Source: DATHXC01 sp035459965
Lineage (GTDB): Bacteria; Pseudomonadota; Gammaproteobacteria; Burkholderiales; Methylophilaceae
Length of the DNA stretch: 64,000 nt
Reading direction: 5' to 3'
Assembly (NCBI GenBank): GCA_035459965.1
Contig: DATHXC010000004.1
Location: 186,001 to 250,000 of the forward strand
The translations under genes and the position numbers were made by a program. This document shows positions 25,799 to 34,236 of the stretch, in pieces. Under the pieces are notes generated by a model. The model was not told the origin of the DNA and searched no databases. It worked only from the letters and a program-made list of their open reading frames with translations. How positions within the stretch are numbered: the first letter of the stretch is position 1; every line of letters starts with the position of its first letter.

Positions 25799-25833
25799 AA
25801 GTGGCTCTATCTAAATAATCTAAATGGCTCTTG
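25799..25833 (+). promoter_or_regulatory. Predicted MocR direct-repeat operator, mocR/puuD intergenic
   Basis: TGGCTCT at 25802-25808 and 25825-25831, a 23-bp period, separated by an AT-rich spacer. On the minus strand a TTGGTA-N17-TAGATT promoter for mocR overlaps it, giving autoregulation. puuD begins about 90 bp downstream on the plus strand. Confidence 0.65.
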
Positions 25834-25923
25834 TTAGCTTACCAATTTGAAGCAATAATACAGTTGAGATTTAACTATCGCAATCAATTGGTACTGCGCA
25901 GCAGCCAATCACAGAAACGCGTC

Positions 25924-26727
25924 ATGATGAAACCGGCCATAGCCGAAAAACGTAAACCAGTGGTGCTATTACCTGCTGATGTAAAACAGCTGGGGGAGCA
26001 TCCTTTTCACGTGGCGGGACAGAAATACATCATGGCGGTGGCAGAAGCGGCAGAAGCGTTGCCGCTGGTTCTGCCAGCTATCAGCCAGCATATTGATGTG
26101 GATGCCTTGCTCGAAATGACAGATGGCATCCTGCTCACAGGTGCCGTTTCCAATGTGCATCCTTCGCGTTTCGGCCAGCCAGTACACAATCCCGAATTAC
26201 CCTTAGACCCGGCGCGCGATGCGATGACCTTCAAGATTATTCGTGCGGCCATTAAAGCGGGTGTTCCCTTGCTCGCGATCTGTCGCGGCTTCCAGGAAGT
26301 GAACGTGGCTTTCGGCGGCAGCCTGCATCAGGCAGTGCATGAAGTGCCGGGCATGATGGATCACCGTGAACCGAAAGATGCACCTATCGATATCCAGTAT
26401 GCACCTGTACACCCGGTAAGCTTGGTAGCTGGTGGGCAACTGGCAGCCATGGTTGGCCGCAAGGAAATGATGGTGAACTCACTGCATGGCCAGGGCGTAG
26501 ATCGCCTAGGTAGAGGCCTGACAGCAGAGGCCTATGCGCCGGATGGCCTGATAGAGGCGTTTCATGTCGATGGCGCACCCGCATTTGCACTCGCTGTGCA
26601 ATGGCATCCGGAATGGAAAGTGCTGGAAAACCTGTCTTATCTTGCGATTTTCCATGCCTTTGGTGATGCATGCCTGGCACGCGCACAGAAGCGTGACCAG
26701 CGAGCCATCAGCGAAAATTACATATAG
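25924..26727 (+). CDS. puuD: Gamma-glutamyl-gamma-aminobutyrate hydrolase (peptidase C26)
   Basis: A class I glutamine amidotransferase-like hydrolase releasing GABA and glutamate from gamma-glutamyl-GABA. Nucleophile Cys120 is in LLAICRGFQE, and His228 and Glu230 are in AVQWHPEW, completing the triad. I chose ATG 25924 (267 aa), where family homology begins; a longer reading frame from 25831 would start inside the operator region. No strong ribosome site is visible. It is the first plus-strand gene after mocR. Confidence 0.88.
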   Translation: MMKPAIAEKRKPVVLLPADVKQLGEHPFHVAGQKYIMAVAEAAEALPLVLPAISQHIDVDALLEMTDGILLTGAVSNVHPSRFGQPVHNPELPLDPARDAMTFKIIRAAIKAGVPLLAICRGFQEVNVAFGGSLHQAVHEVPGMMDHREPKDAPIDIQYAPVHPVSLVAGGQLAAMVGRKEMMVNSLHGQGVDRLGRGLTAEAYAPDGLIEAFHVDGAPAFALAVQWHPEWKVLENLSYLAIFHAFGDACLARAQKRDQRAISENYI

Positions 26728-26831
26728 CTGGCCTTAATCATCTACCTCTAGCAGTAAAGCTAAAAACAAGAATATCAAGCAAGCTAAACCAGATAAGCAA
26801 AATAAACCAAAAGAAGTTGTGGAGAATTGAA

Positions 26832-28202
26832 ATGTCAGACTGTACAAATTTTAGCCATAAGGATATGGATAAGTGGTTGACCGACAATAATGTCACCGAG
26901 ATCGAGTGCCTGGTCCCCGACTTGACAGGCGTAGCGCGCGGCAAGATCTTGCCACGTGAAAAATTCACAACCGAGCGCGCCATGCGCCTGCCGGAAGCTG
27001 TGCTGGGTGTAACGGTAACAGGTGAATCACCAGAAGGTCATGAAGGCTATGATAATGTCTTCGGCTTTACCGACAAGGATATGGTGTTGCTGCCAGACCC
27101 GACTACCGTGCGCCTGGTGCCATGGGCCGTTGACCCGACCGCGCAGGTGATTATGGACTGTGTCAACCATGATGGTAGCCCGATTGATTTTGCGCCGCGT
27201 AATGTCTTGCGTAAAGTGACTGATCTATACAAGGGTCTGGGCTGGACGCCAATCGTGGCGCCCGAGCTGGAGTTTTATCTGCTGGCCCGCAATACCGATC
27301 CTAACCTGCCGCTGACCCCGCCTATTGGACGCAGTGGCCGCTCTGAAACCAGCCGCCAGCTATACAGTATTGATGCCGTGAACGAGTTCGACCCGCTATT
27401 TGAGGATATCTATGATTATTGCGAGATCATGGGCCTGGAACTGGACACGCTGATTCATGAATTCGGTGCGGGCCAGATGGAAATCAACTTCCTGCATGAT
27501 GAGCCGATGCTGCTGGCGGATAAGGTGTTCTTCTTCAAGCGTACCCTGCGCGAAGTTGCCATGCGGCACAATATGTACGCTACTTTCATGGCCAAGCCCA
27601 TGGAGCGTGAGCCTGGCTCTGCCATGCACATCCACCAGAGCGTGATTGATACCAAGACGCGTAAAAACATTTTCAGCAAAGAAGATGGCTCGGCTTCGCC
27701 TTTGTTTGGCAACTACATTGCCGGCCTGCAGAAGTACCTGCCAGCAGCCATGTCCATCCTTGCCCCTTACGTGAATTCATATCGCCGTATCGTGCGCGAT
27801 GGCGCAGCACCCATCAACATTGAATGGGGTTATGACAATCGCACTGTGGGTATCCGCGTGCCGATTTCCGATCCTGATGGACGCCGTATCGAGAATCGTG
27901 TGGTCGGCGCAGATGCCAACCCCTATCTGGCGATGTCAGTGACACTGGCTTGCGGTTACCTGGGCATTATCGAAGAGTTGCAACCAACGGCAGTGACTAC
28001 CGGTAGCGCGTACGCATCCGATTACCAGTTGCCGCGTGGTTTATCAGAAGCCCTGCGCGTGCTGGAGACTGCCAAGCCTTTGCATGATGTGCTGGGCCAG
28101 AACTTCATCGACGTCTATCTGGCGGTGAAAGAAACTGAGCACGATGAATTCATGCGCGTGATTAGCCCGTGGGAGCGCGAGCATCTGCTGATGCACGTAT
28201 AG
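26832..28202 (+). CDS. puuA: Gamma-glutamylputrescine synthetase (glutamine synthetase fold)
   Basis: An ATP-dependent ligase of 456 aa joining glutamate to putrescine, the first step of the Puu pathway. The GS catalytic pattern is visible: metal-binding PELEFYL (144-150), GAGQMEINF (212-220), AMHIHQS (264-270) and NRTVGIRVPISDP for ATP/glutamate binding. The N-terminal beta-grasp part (about 20-110) with PDLTGVARGKILP is typical of PuuA/GlnA3-type enzymes, not of housekeeping GlnA. ATG 26832 is used, with GGAGA 8 bp upstream. It is about 100 bp after puuD and 48 bp before the aminotransferase. Confidence 0.9.
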   Translation: MSDCTNFSHKDMDKWLTDNNVTEIECLVPDLTGVARGKILPREKFTTERAMRLPEAVLGVTVTGESPEGHEGYDNVFGFTDKDMVLLPDPTTVRLVPWAVDPTAQVIMDCVNHDGSPIDFAPRNVLRKVTDLYKGLGWTPIVAPELEFYLLARNTDPNLPLTPPIGRSGRSETSRQLYSIDAVNEFDPLFEDIYDYCEIMGLELDTLIHEFGAGQMEINFLHDEPMLLADKVFFFKRTLREVAMRHNMYATFMAKPMEREPGSAMHIHQSVIDTKTRKNIFSKEDGSASPLFGNYIAGLQKYLPAAMSILAPYVNSYRRIVRDGAAPINIEWGYDNRTVGIRVPISDPDGRRIENRVVGADANPYLAMSVTLACGYLGIIEELQPTAVTTGSAYASDYQLPRGLSEALRVLETAKPLHDVLGQNFIDVYLAVKETEHDEFMRVISPWEREHLLMHV

Positions 28203-28250
28203 ATTTAGTGGCAAGAGTTAGCAAATAAGCTGTAAGAAATGGAGAGCGGC

Positions 28251-29654
28251 ATGACAACGAATACCAGTGATATCCAGGCAATAGATTCAGCGCACTATAT
28301 GCACCCGTTTACTGACCACAAGAGTCTGTCAGCCAAAGGTGCGCGCATTATTACCAAGGCAGATGGCATTTATATCTGGGATTCTGAAGACAATAAAATC
28401 TTTGATGCCATGTCGGGCTTGTGGTGTGTCAATGTGGGTTATGGCCGTCAGGAGCTGGTAGATGCCGCTACCAAACAGATGCAGGAGCTGCCCTATTACA
28501 ACAGCTTTTTCCAGACTACTAATATCCCGGCGGTGAAGCTGGCAGAGCGTATCGTTGGTTTGGCTGGCGATAATTTCTCGCACGTGTTTTTCAGCAGTTC
28601 CGGTTCCGAGTCGAATGACACCAATATCCGCATGGTGCGCCATTATTGGGCAACGCTGGGTCAGCCCGAGCGCACTGTAATTATCAGCCGTAATAATGCC
28701 TATCATGGCTCTACCATGGCAGGTGCCTCGCTGGGCGGCATGGGCTATATGCACTCGCAAGGCGGCTTGCCGATTCCCGGTATTGTCCATATAGAGCAGC
28801 CGTATCACTATGGCCTGGCGCATGCAAAGGACAAGGACGCTTTTGGGCTGGAAGCAGCTGGCTGGTTGGAGAAAAAAATACTGGAAGTTGGTGCAGATAA
28901 GGTCGCTGCATTTATCGGTGAACCAATACAGGGCGCTGGTGGCGTGATTATTCCACCTAAAACCTACTGGCCTGAGATACAGCGTATCTGCGATAAGTAC
29001 GGCATCCTGCTGATTTGTGATGAAGTGATCTGTGGCTTCGGCCGTCTGGGCACCTGGTTCGGTTCACAATTGCTGGGCGCAAAGCCTGATCTGATGACGT
29101 TCGCAAAAGGGGTGACTTCAGGCTACCTTCCGCTGGGCGGCGTTGTCGTTGGCAAGCGCGTGGCCGATGTGCTCATTAATCAGGGTGGTGATTTCAATCA
29201 TGGCTACACCTACTCCGGCCATCCGGTAGCCTGTGCGGTGGCGCTGGCGAATATCGATATCCTGGATCACGAAGGTTTGGTCGACCGGGTGCGCGAAGAA
29301 ACCGGCCCTTACCTGGCCGCACGTTATGCCGAACTTGCCCACCATCCATTAGTTGGGGGTGCTGAAACCATCGGCCTGATGGCAGGCTTTATGCTTATGA
29401 AAGACAAGCAGGCGCACATTGTTTTTGATGAATCACTGGAAGTCGGCATGCGCTGCCGCAACCATTGTTTTGCCAATGGACTGATCATGCGCGCAGTGGG
29501 TGACCGCATGATTATTGCCCCACCATTGGCCATTACCAAGACCCAAATTGATGAAATGATGGCGCTTATTTACAAGTGTCTAGACGCCACACTAGCCGAG
29601 CTGGAAGCGTTGGGCTTTATGGGTAATGAGCAGCTTAATATCAATGCTGCATAG
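28251..29654 (+). CDS. spuC: Putrescine--pyruvate aminotransferase (SpuC-like)
   Basis: A class III PLP aminotransferase of 467 aa. Landmarks: MHPFTDHKSL at the N-terminus, SSSGSESNDTNIR at 115-127, ICDEVICGFGRLGTWFGS at 255-272 and Lys286 in LMTFAKGVTSGYLPLGG. It would convert putrescine to 4-aminobutanal with pyruvate as acceptor, then oxidised by PatD or PuuC. ATG 28251 is supported by GGAGAG 6-8 bp upstream. It lies between puuA and potF, giving a glutamylation-independent route in the same cluster. Cadaverine or diaminopropane may also be accepted. Confidence 0.9.
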   Translation: MTTNTSDIQAIDSAHYMHPFTDHKSLSAKGARIITKADGIYIWDSEDNKIFDAMSGLWCVNVGYGRQELVDAATKQMQELPYYNSFFQTTNIPAVKLAERIVGLAGDNFSHVFFSSSGSESNDTNIRMVRHYWATLGQPERTVIISRNNAYHGSTMAGASLGGMGYMHSQGGLPIPGIVHIEQPYHYGLAHAKDKDAFGLEAAGWLEKKILEVGADKVAAFIGEPIQGAGGVIIPPKTYWPEIQRICDKYGILLICDEVICGFGRLGTWFGSQLLGAKPDLMTFAKGVTSGYLPLGGVVVGKRVADVLINQGGDFNHGYTYSGHPVACAVALANIDILDHEGLVDRVREETGPYLAARYAELAHHPLVGGAETIGLMAGFMLMKDKQAHIVFDESLEVGMRCRNHCFANGLIMRAVGDRMIIAPPLAITKTQIDEMMALIYKCLDATLAELEALGFMGNEQLNINAA

Positions 29655-29880
29655 AAAATTTTTGGCATGATAAGATTATTTTGCTTACATATTTTTCTTA
29701 TATAGGATCGCTGAGCGAGTTAAGTGATTGAGTGCAAGCATTTAGTAAGCTTAGTTTGCTATGTTTAATGCGATTTTGCCGATGTAGCGTCCTTACCTTG
29801 GCTTGATTAAATGCCAGGCTATTTTTCTGGCGAATTCTGTCTTATACGTTGATATTGAATGAATATTTAGGAGAGTTCTA

Positions 29881-31017
29881 ATGAAATCGCTATTTAATAA
29901 ACGCTTGATTAGTAAATGTCTGTCAGTTGCGTTAGCAGGCGCGGCTCTTAGCGCTGCGATTGTTTCAACAGCCAATGCCAAGGAAGAAGAAAAAGTACTC
30001 AACATCTATAACTGGTCTGACTACCTGGCACCAGATACCATCTCCAATTTTGAAAAAGAAACCGGCATCAAGGTACGTTACGATGTTTTCGACAGCAATG
30101 AAATTCTCCATGCCAAATTGGTCGCTGGTAAAACCGGTTATGACATCGTAGTGCCTTCCTCAAACTGGGGTAAGCTGCAGATGGATGGCGGACTGTTGCA
30201 GAAGCTCGACAAAACCAAGATCCCAAACTGGAAGAATCTGGACCCTGCGGTATTGGCGCAGCTTGGTAAACTAGACCCGGGCAATAATTATCTGGTCGAC
30301 TGGCTTTGGAGCTACACCACAGTCGGCATCAACGTAGATAAAGTCAAAAAAGCGCTGGGCACCATGCCTATGCCAGACAATGCTTGGGATCTGGTATTTG
30401 ATCCCAAGTACACCAACAAGCTTAAATCCTGTGGCCTGACTTATCTTGATACACCATCAGAAGTATTTCCGGTTGTGCTGCATTACTTGGGCAAGCCTGA
30501 ATTCAGTACCAATGCGGACGACTATAAAGCAGCTTTTGACGTGCTGAAAAAAGTGCGTCCTGATATCAAGCGCTTTAACTCCGGCGGGCAGATTGAAGAT
30601 CTGGCGAGTGGTTCAGTATGTGTGGCTTTAGGCTGGGCGGGCGATTTTAATCTGGCGCGTAAACGCTCGATTGAAAATAAATCTGCACAGAATATTGTTG
30701 CGCTTGTCTCCAACAAGGGCGGCCTGATGTTCATGGATACCATGGCGATTCCGGCTGATGCGCCTCACCCCGGCAATGCGCACAAATTCATTAACTACAT
30801 CCTCAAGCCTGAAGTGCATGCAGGGCTGACGAATGCTGTGACCTATGCCAACCCGAACAAGGCAGCTACTGCATTTGTTGACCCTGAAATCAAGAATAAC
30901 AAGACGATTTATCTATCGGATGCGGATATTGCCAAACTGATCGCGCCAGGCAACGTGGATAACAATACCCGTCGCACCATGACACGCCTGTTTACACGCT
31001 TCAAAACTGGTTTGTAA
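29881..31017 (+). CDS. potF: Putrescine-binding periplasmic protein
   Basis: The 378-aa solute-binding protein of a PotF/SpuD-type importer. The signal peptide is about 33 residues (ends STANAKEEE). The mature chain begins VLNIYNWSDYLAPDTI, the polyamine-binding family hallmark. WSYTTVGINVD and VALGWAGDFNLARK are in the cleft region. GGAGAG precedes the ATG. Leader DNA of about 225 bp upstream carries no MocR-type repeat. A hairpin separates it from potG. Confidence 0.92.
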   Translation: MKSLFNKRLISKCLSVALAGAALSAAIVSTANAKEEEKVLNIYNWSDYLAPDTISNFEKETGIKVRYDVFDSNEILHAKLVAGKTGYDIVVPSSNWGKLQMDGGLLQKLDKTKIPNWKNLDPAVLAQLGKLDPGNNYLVDWLWSYTTVGINVDKVKKALGTMPMPDNAWDLVFDPKYTNKLKSCGLTYLDTPSEVFPVVLHYLGKPEFSTNADDYKAAFDVLKKVRPDIKRFNSGGQIEDLASGSVCVALGWAGDFNLARKRSIENKSAQNIVALVSNKGGLMFMDTMAIPADAPHPGNAHKFINYILKPEVHAGLTNAVTYANPNKAATAFVDPEIKNNKTIYLSDADIAKLIAPGNVDNNTRRTMTRLFTRFKTGL

Positions 31018-31042
31018 ATCTGTTTGATTGTAATTGAAGGTA

Positions 31043-31088
31043 GGGCGCCCAGCAGTTAATAAAAGCTTGGAAAGCAAGATGGGCGCCC
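31043..31088 (+). other. Intercistronic hairpin between potF and potG
   Basis: Arms GGGCGCCCA and TGGGCGCCC (perfect 9 bp, each containing a self-palindrome) with a 28-nt loop, followed by CTCTCG rather than a U-run. It is not a convincing terminator. A stem that stabilises the binding-protein mRNA and lowers downstream expression is the usual reading. Confidence 0.5.
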
Positions 31089-31140
31089 CTCTCGTAGCTG
31101 GTAAAGCATTCTCTGGTAATCACTTTATTTAGGGGTATTT

Positions 31141-32280
31141 ATGGCCACAGCACCAAATGCCAATCCGGCAAAAACCACGGTAAGAAAGAGAGCGCCAGAA
31201 GAGTTATTGCGCGTAGAGGGCATCACCAAGATTTACGATGGTGCCGTCAAGGCGGTAGATAACATCTCGCTCACCGTGTCTACGGGTGAAATTTTTGCAC
31301 TGCTTGGCGGTTCAGGCTGTGGCAAATCTACCTTATTACGCATGCTGGCCGGTTTCGAGACGCCGACCACAGGCAAAATATTCCTCGCAGGAAAAGACAT
31401 TACCAGCCTGCCGCCATACAAACGCCCCATCAACATGATGTTTCAGTCCTACGCACTTTTTCCGCACTTGACCGTGTGGGAGAACATTGCGTTTGGCTTG
31501 CAACGTGATGACATGGCGAAAGAAGACATCGCTGAACGGGTTGAATCCATGCTTGGCCTGGTGCAACTGACCAAGTATGCCAAACGTAAACCGCATCAAC
31601 TTTCCGGTGGTCAGCAACAGCGTGTGGCATTGGCGCGTAGTTTGGCTAAACGCCCTAAATTATTGTTGCTGGATGAGCCACTCGGTGCGCTGGATAAAAA
31701 GCTGCGCGAGAAAACCCAGCTGGAACTCGTCAATATTATTGAAGAAGTTGGTGTGACCTGTGTGCTGGTGACCCATGATCAGGAAGAGGCCATGACCATG
31801 GCATCGCGTATCGCGGTGATGAGTGAAGGTTATTTCCTGCAAGTCGGTTCGCCGGACGAAGTATATGAAATGCCGAATAGCCGCCAGGTGGCTGATTTTA
31901 TCGGTAACGTGAATATATTCGATGGCGTGATTGAAGAAGACGAATCAGATCACGTGACAGTTCGCTGCGAAGAGTGCCTGCATTATGTCGGGCACGGCAT
32001 CAGTGGCAATACCGGCATGTCGGTAGGCGTCGCACTGCGCCCGGAAAAAATCATGTTGAGTAAAGAGGCCCCCACCAGCGAGTACAACTGGTGTGCCGGT
32101 GAAGTCATTGAGATCGTGTATTTCGGTGCGCACACGACTTATCACCTCAAACTCGATAGCGGCAAAATCATCAAAGCGCAGGAGCTTAACAATACACGTG
32201 ACCTGAGCTGTGGGCTCACCTGGGGCGACCGGGCGTATGCACACTGGAATGATCTGGCAATGGTGGTATTGACGCAATGA
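31141..32280 (+). CDS. potG: Putrescine ABC transporter ATP-binding protein
   Basis: 379 aa. Walker A GGSGCGKST, signature LSGGQQQRVALARSL, Walker B LLLLDEPLGALDKKL, switch histidine in VTHDQEEAMTMASR, and a TOBE domain in the last about 100 residues. The order potF-potG-potH-potI matches the E. coli putrescine importer. An N-terminal extension of about 25 residues (MATAPNANPAKTTVRKRAPE) precedes the ABC domain, as in PotG. Confidence 0.93.
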   Translation: MATAPNANPAKTTVRKRAPEELLRVEGITKIYDGAVKAVDNISLTVSTGEIFALLGGSGCGKSTLLRMLAGFETPTTGKIFLAGKDITSLPPYKRPINMMFQSYALFPHLTVWENIAFGLQRDDMAKEDIAERVESMLGLVQLTKYAKRKPHQLSGGQQQRVALARSLAKRPKLLLLDEPLGALDKKLREKTQLELVNIIEEVGVTCVLVTHDQEEAMTMASRIAVMSEGYFLQVGSPDEVYEMPNSRQVADFIGNVNIFDGVIEEDESDHVTVRCEECLHYVGHGISGNTGMSVGVALRPEKIMLSKEAPTSEYNWCAGEVIEIVYFGAHTTYHLKLDSGKIIKAQELNNTRDLSCGLTWGDRAYAHWNDLAMVVLTQ

Positions 32281-32361
32281 TCCTGCCCTTGGAGGCGACG
32301 TTCAATACCAGCCTATTCGATCTCAATCCGTGCAATTTCAACACGTGAAAGTGAGCATGTA

Positions 32362-33264
32362 ATGACTAAAGCTTTTAGTTACCTGCGTAGCCATATCCAC
32401 GGTCGCCAGCTGGTGATCGGTGTGCCGTATTTCTGGTTCTTGTTGTTGGCTTTTATTCCCCTGCTGATTGTGCTCAAGATCAGCCTGTCAGAGATGGAGT
32501 CCACTTCAGTATCCAGCATGATCAGCTGGACCCAGGGCTGGCCAACCATCAAGCTGAATTTTGCCAGCTACATTTTCCTTGGTACTGATCCGCTCTATTT
32601 TGAAACCTACCTGTCATCCATCAAGTATGCCCTGATTACTACGGTGATATGCCTGGCCATCGGTTATCCTTTTTCCTACTTTATGGCACGCTCACCCAAG
32701 CATTTGCAGCCCATGCTGCTGATGCTGATCATGCTGCCATTCTGGACTTCGTTCCTGTTGCGCATTTATGCCTGGAAAACATTGATGGTGAGCAATGGCG
32801 TGATCAACAATGTGCTCATTGCAATGGGCATTATTGATACGCCGCTACCCATGATGAATACGCCATTCTCGCTGCTGGTGGGGATGGTCTACTCTTATTT
32901 GCCCTTTATGATCCTGCCGCTTTACGCCAATTTATCCAAGCTGGATCTACGCTACCTGGAGGCTGCGGCAGATTTGGGTACCAGCCCGTTCAAGACCTTC
33001 TGGCTAATTACCATACCGCTTTCAAAAGCGGGCATTATCGCCGGTTCCATGCTGGTCTTCATCCCCGCGGTGGGTGAGTATGTGATTCCAGAGCTGCTGG
33101 GTGGGCCGGATACGCTGATGATAGGTCGCGTGCTGTGGGATGAATTCTTCAGCAACAACGACTGGCCTATGGCTTCGGCGGTGGCAGTGGTGATGATACT
33201 GTTGATACTGATGCCGATGGCGATCTTCAATAAATACCAGTCTGACCAAACGGAGGTTAAGTGA
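32362..33264 (+). CDS. potH: Putrescine ABC transporter permease
   Basis: A 300-aa permease with six predicted helices. The N-terminal LVIGVPYFWFLLLAFIPLLIVLK is the first, and the EAA coupling loop is YLEAAADLGTSPFKTFWLITIP. The late GEYVIPELLGGPDTLMIG is characteristic of PotH. It starts 82 bp after potG and its stop codon overlaps the ATG of potI by one base. Confidence 0.92.
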   Translation: MTKAFSYLRSHIHGRQLVIGVPYFWFLLLAFIPLLIVLKISLSEMESTSVSSMISWTQGWPTIKLNFASYIFLGTDPLYFETYLSSIKYALITTVICLAIGYPFSYFMARSPKHLQPMLLMLIMLPFWTSFLLRIYAWKTLMVSNGVINNVLIAMGIIDTPLPMMNTPFSLLVGMVYSYLPFMILPLYANLSKLDLRYLEAAADLGTSPFKTFWLITIPLSKAGIIAGSMLVFIPAVGEYVIPELLGGPDTLMIGRVLWDEFFSNNDWPMASAVAVVMILLILMPMAIFNKYQSDQTEVK

Positions 33265-34097
33265 TGAATAAGACTTTCGGCAGATTATGGATGGTGGCGG
33301 TGTATATATTCCTGTACATGCCCATCATCACACTGGTGATTTACTCCTTCAATGCATCACCGCTGGTTACTGTATGGACTGAGGCTAGCTTAAGGTGGTA
33401 TGTGGCGCTGTCTAAAGATAGTGACCTCATTGCCGCAGTAGGGCTATCGCTCAAGATTGCCTTCCTCTCGGCATTGATGTCGGTGTTTTTCGGCACATTT
33501 ACCGCCTTTGCGCTCACCCGTTACAAGCGTTTCCCAGGTCGTACCTTGTTGTCATCCATGGCCAGCACACCGCTAGTGATGCCTGACGTGATTGTCGGTT
33601 TGTCATTGCTGCTGATGCTGGTTTCTTTACAGCACTGGTTGGGGTTCCCTGAGCGCGGGCTATTTACCATTCTGCTTGGGCATGCCTTGCTGGGTACTGC
33701 CTATGCCACAGTAGTGATTACATCACGATTACGAGAGATGGATGGCCGCCTCGATGAAGCTGCGATGGACTTGGGTTGCAAACCTTTTCAGGTATTCAGG
33801 CTGGTGACCTTGCCACTGCTTATTCCTGCATTGGTTTCTGCTTTCCTGCTGACATTTACCTTATCTTTTGACGATGTCGTGCTATCAGCCTTTTTGTCCG
33901 GGCCTGGTTATTCAACCATGCCTATGGTGATTTTTTCGCGCGCGCGCTTGGGCTTGAATCCAACCATCAATGCAGTGGCAACCGTCACCATTGTGGTGGT
34001 CAGTATTGCTGTGATTGCTTCGAGCATTTACCAATCACGCGCTGAACGACAACGCAAACGTGAGGTGGCAGAGGCTTACAGCGATGCTAATCACTAA
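33264..34097 (+). CDS. potI: Putrescine ABC transporter permease
   Basis: 277 aa from ATG 33264, which has GGAGG 7 bp upstream; a GTG one codon earlier is also in frame. Six helices are predicted, with FLYMPIITLVIYSFNASPLVT near the start, EAA loop LDEAAMDLGCKPFQVFRLVTLP and FTLSFDDVVLSAFLSGPG. The C-terminus is a short basic tail. It completes the PotFGHI importer, which would supply putrescine to PuuA and SpuC. Confidence 0.92.
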   Translation: MNKTFGRLWMVAVYIFLYMPIITLVIYSFNASPLVTVWTEASLRWYVALSKDSDLIAAVGLSLKIAFLSALMSVFFGTFTAFALTRYKRFPGRTLLSSMASTPLVMPDVIVGLSLLLMLVSLQHWLGFPERGLFTILLGHALLGTAYATVVITSRLREMDGRLDEAAMDLGCKPFQVFRLVTLPLLIPALVSAFLLTFTLSFDDVVLSAFLSGPGYSTMPMVIFSRARLGLNPTINAVATVTIVVVSIAVIASSIYQSRAERQRKREVAEAYSDANH

Positions 34098-34236
34098 TCA
34101 GCTATTTAAAAATGTAGTGAGTCATACACCTATGGCTCACTGCAAGTCACGGCAGTACACAAAAATAAGGGTGTAAGTAAAAGCTGGCGTTTAAGCAAAC
34201 CCAAATAAGTATTCAGAGGATCAAGTAGGTAATCTC

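Noticed and set aside
34133..34139. TGGCTCA word upstream of gabD as a fourth MocR site
   Set aside because: Single half-site with a changed last base and no partner 23 bp on either side. It is part of an AGTGAG/CTCACT stem instead.
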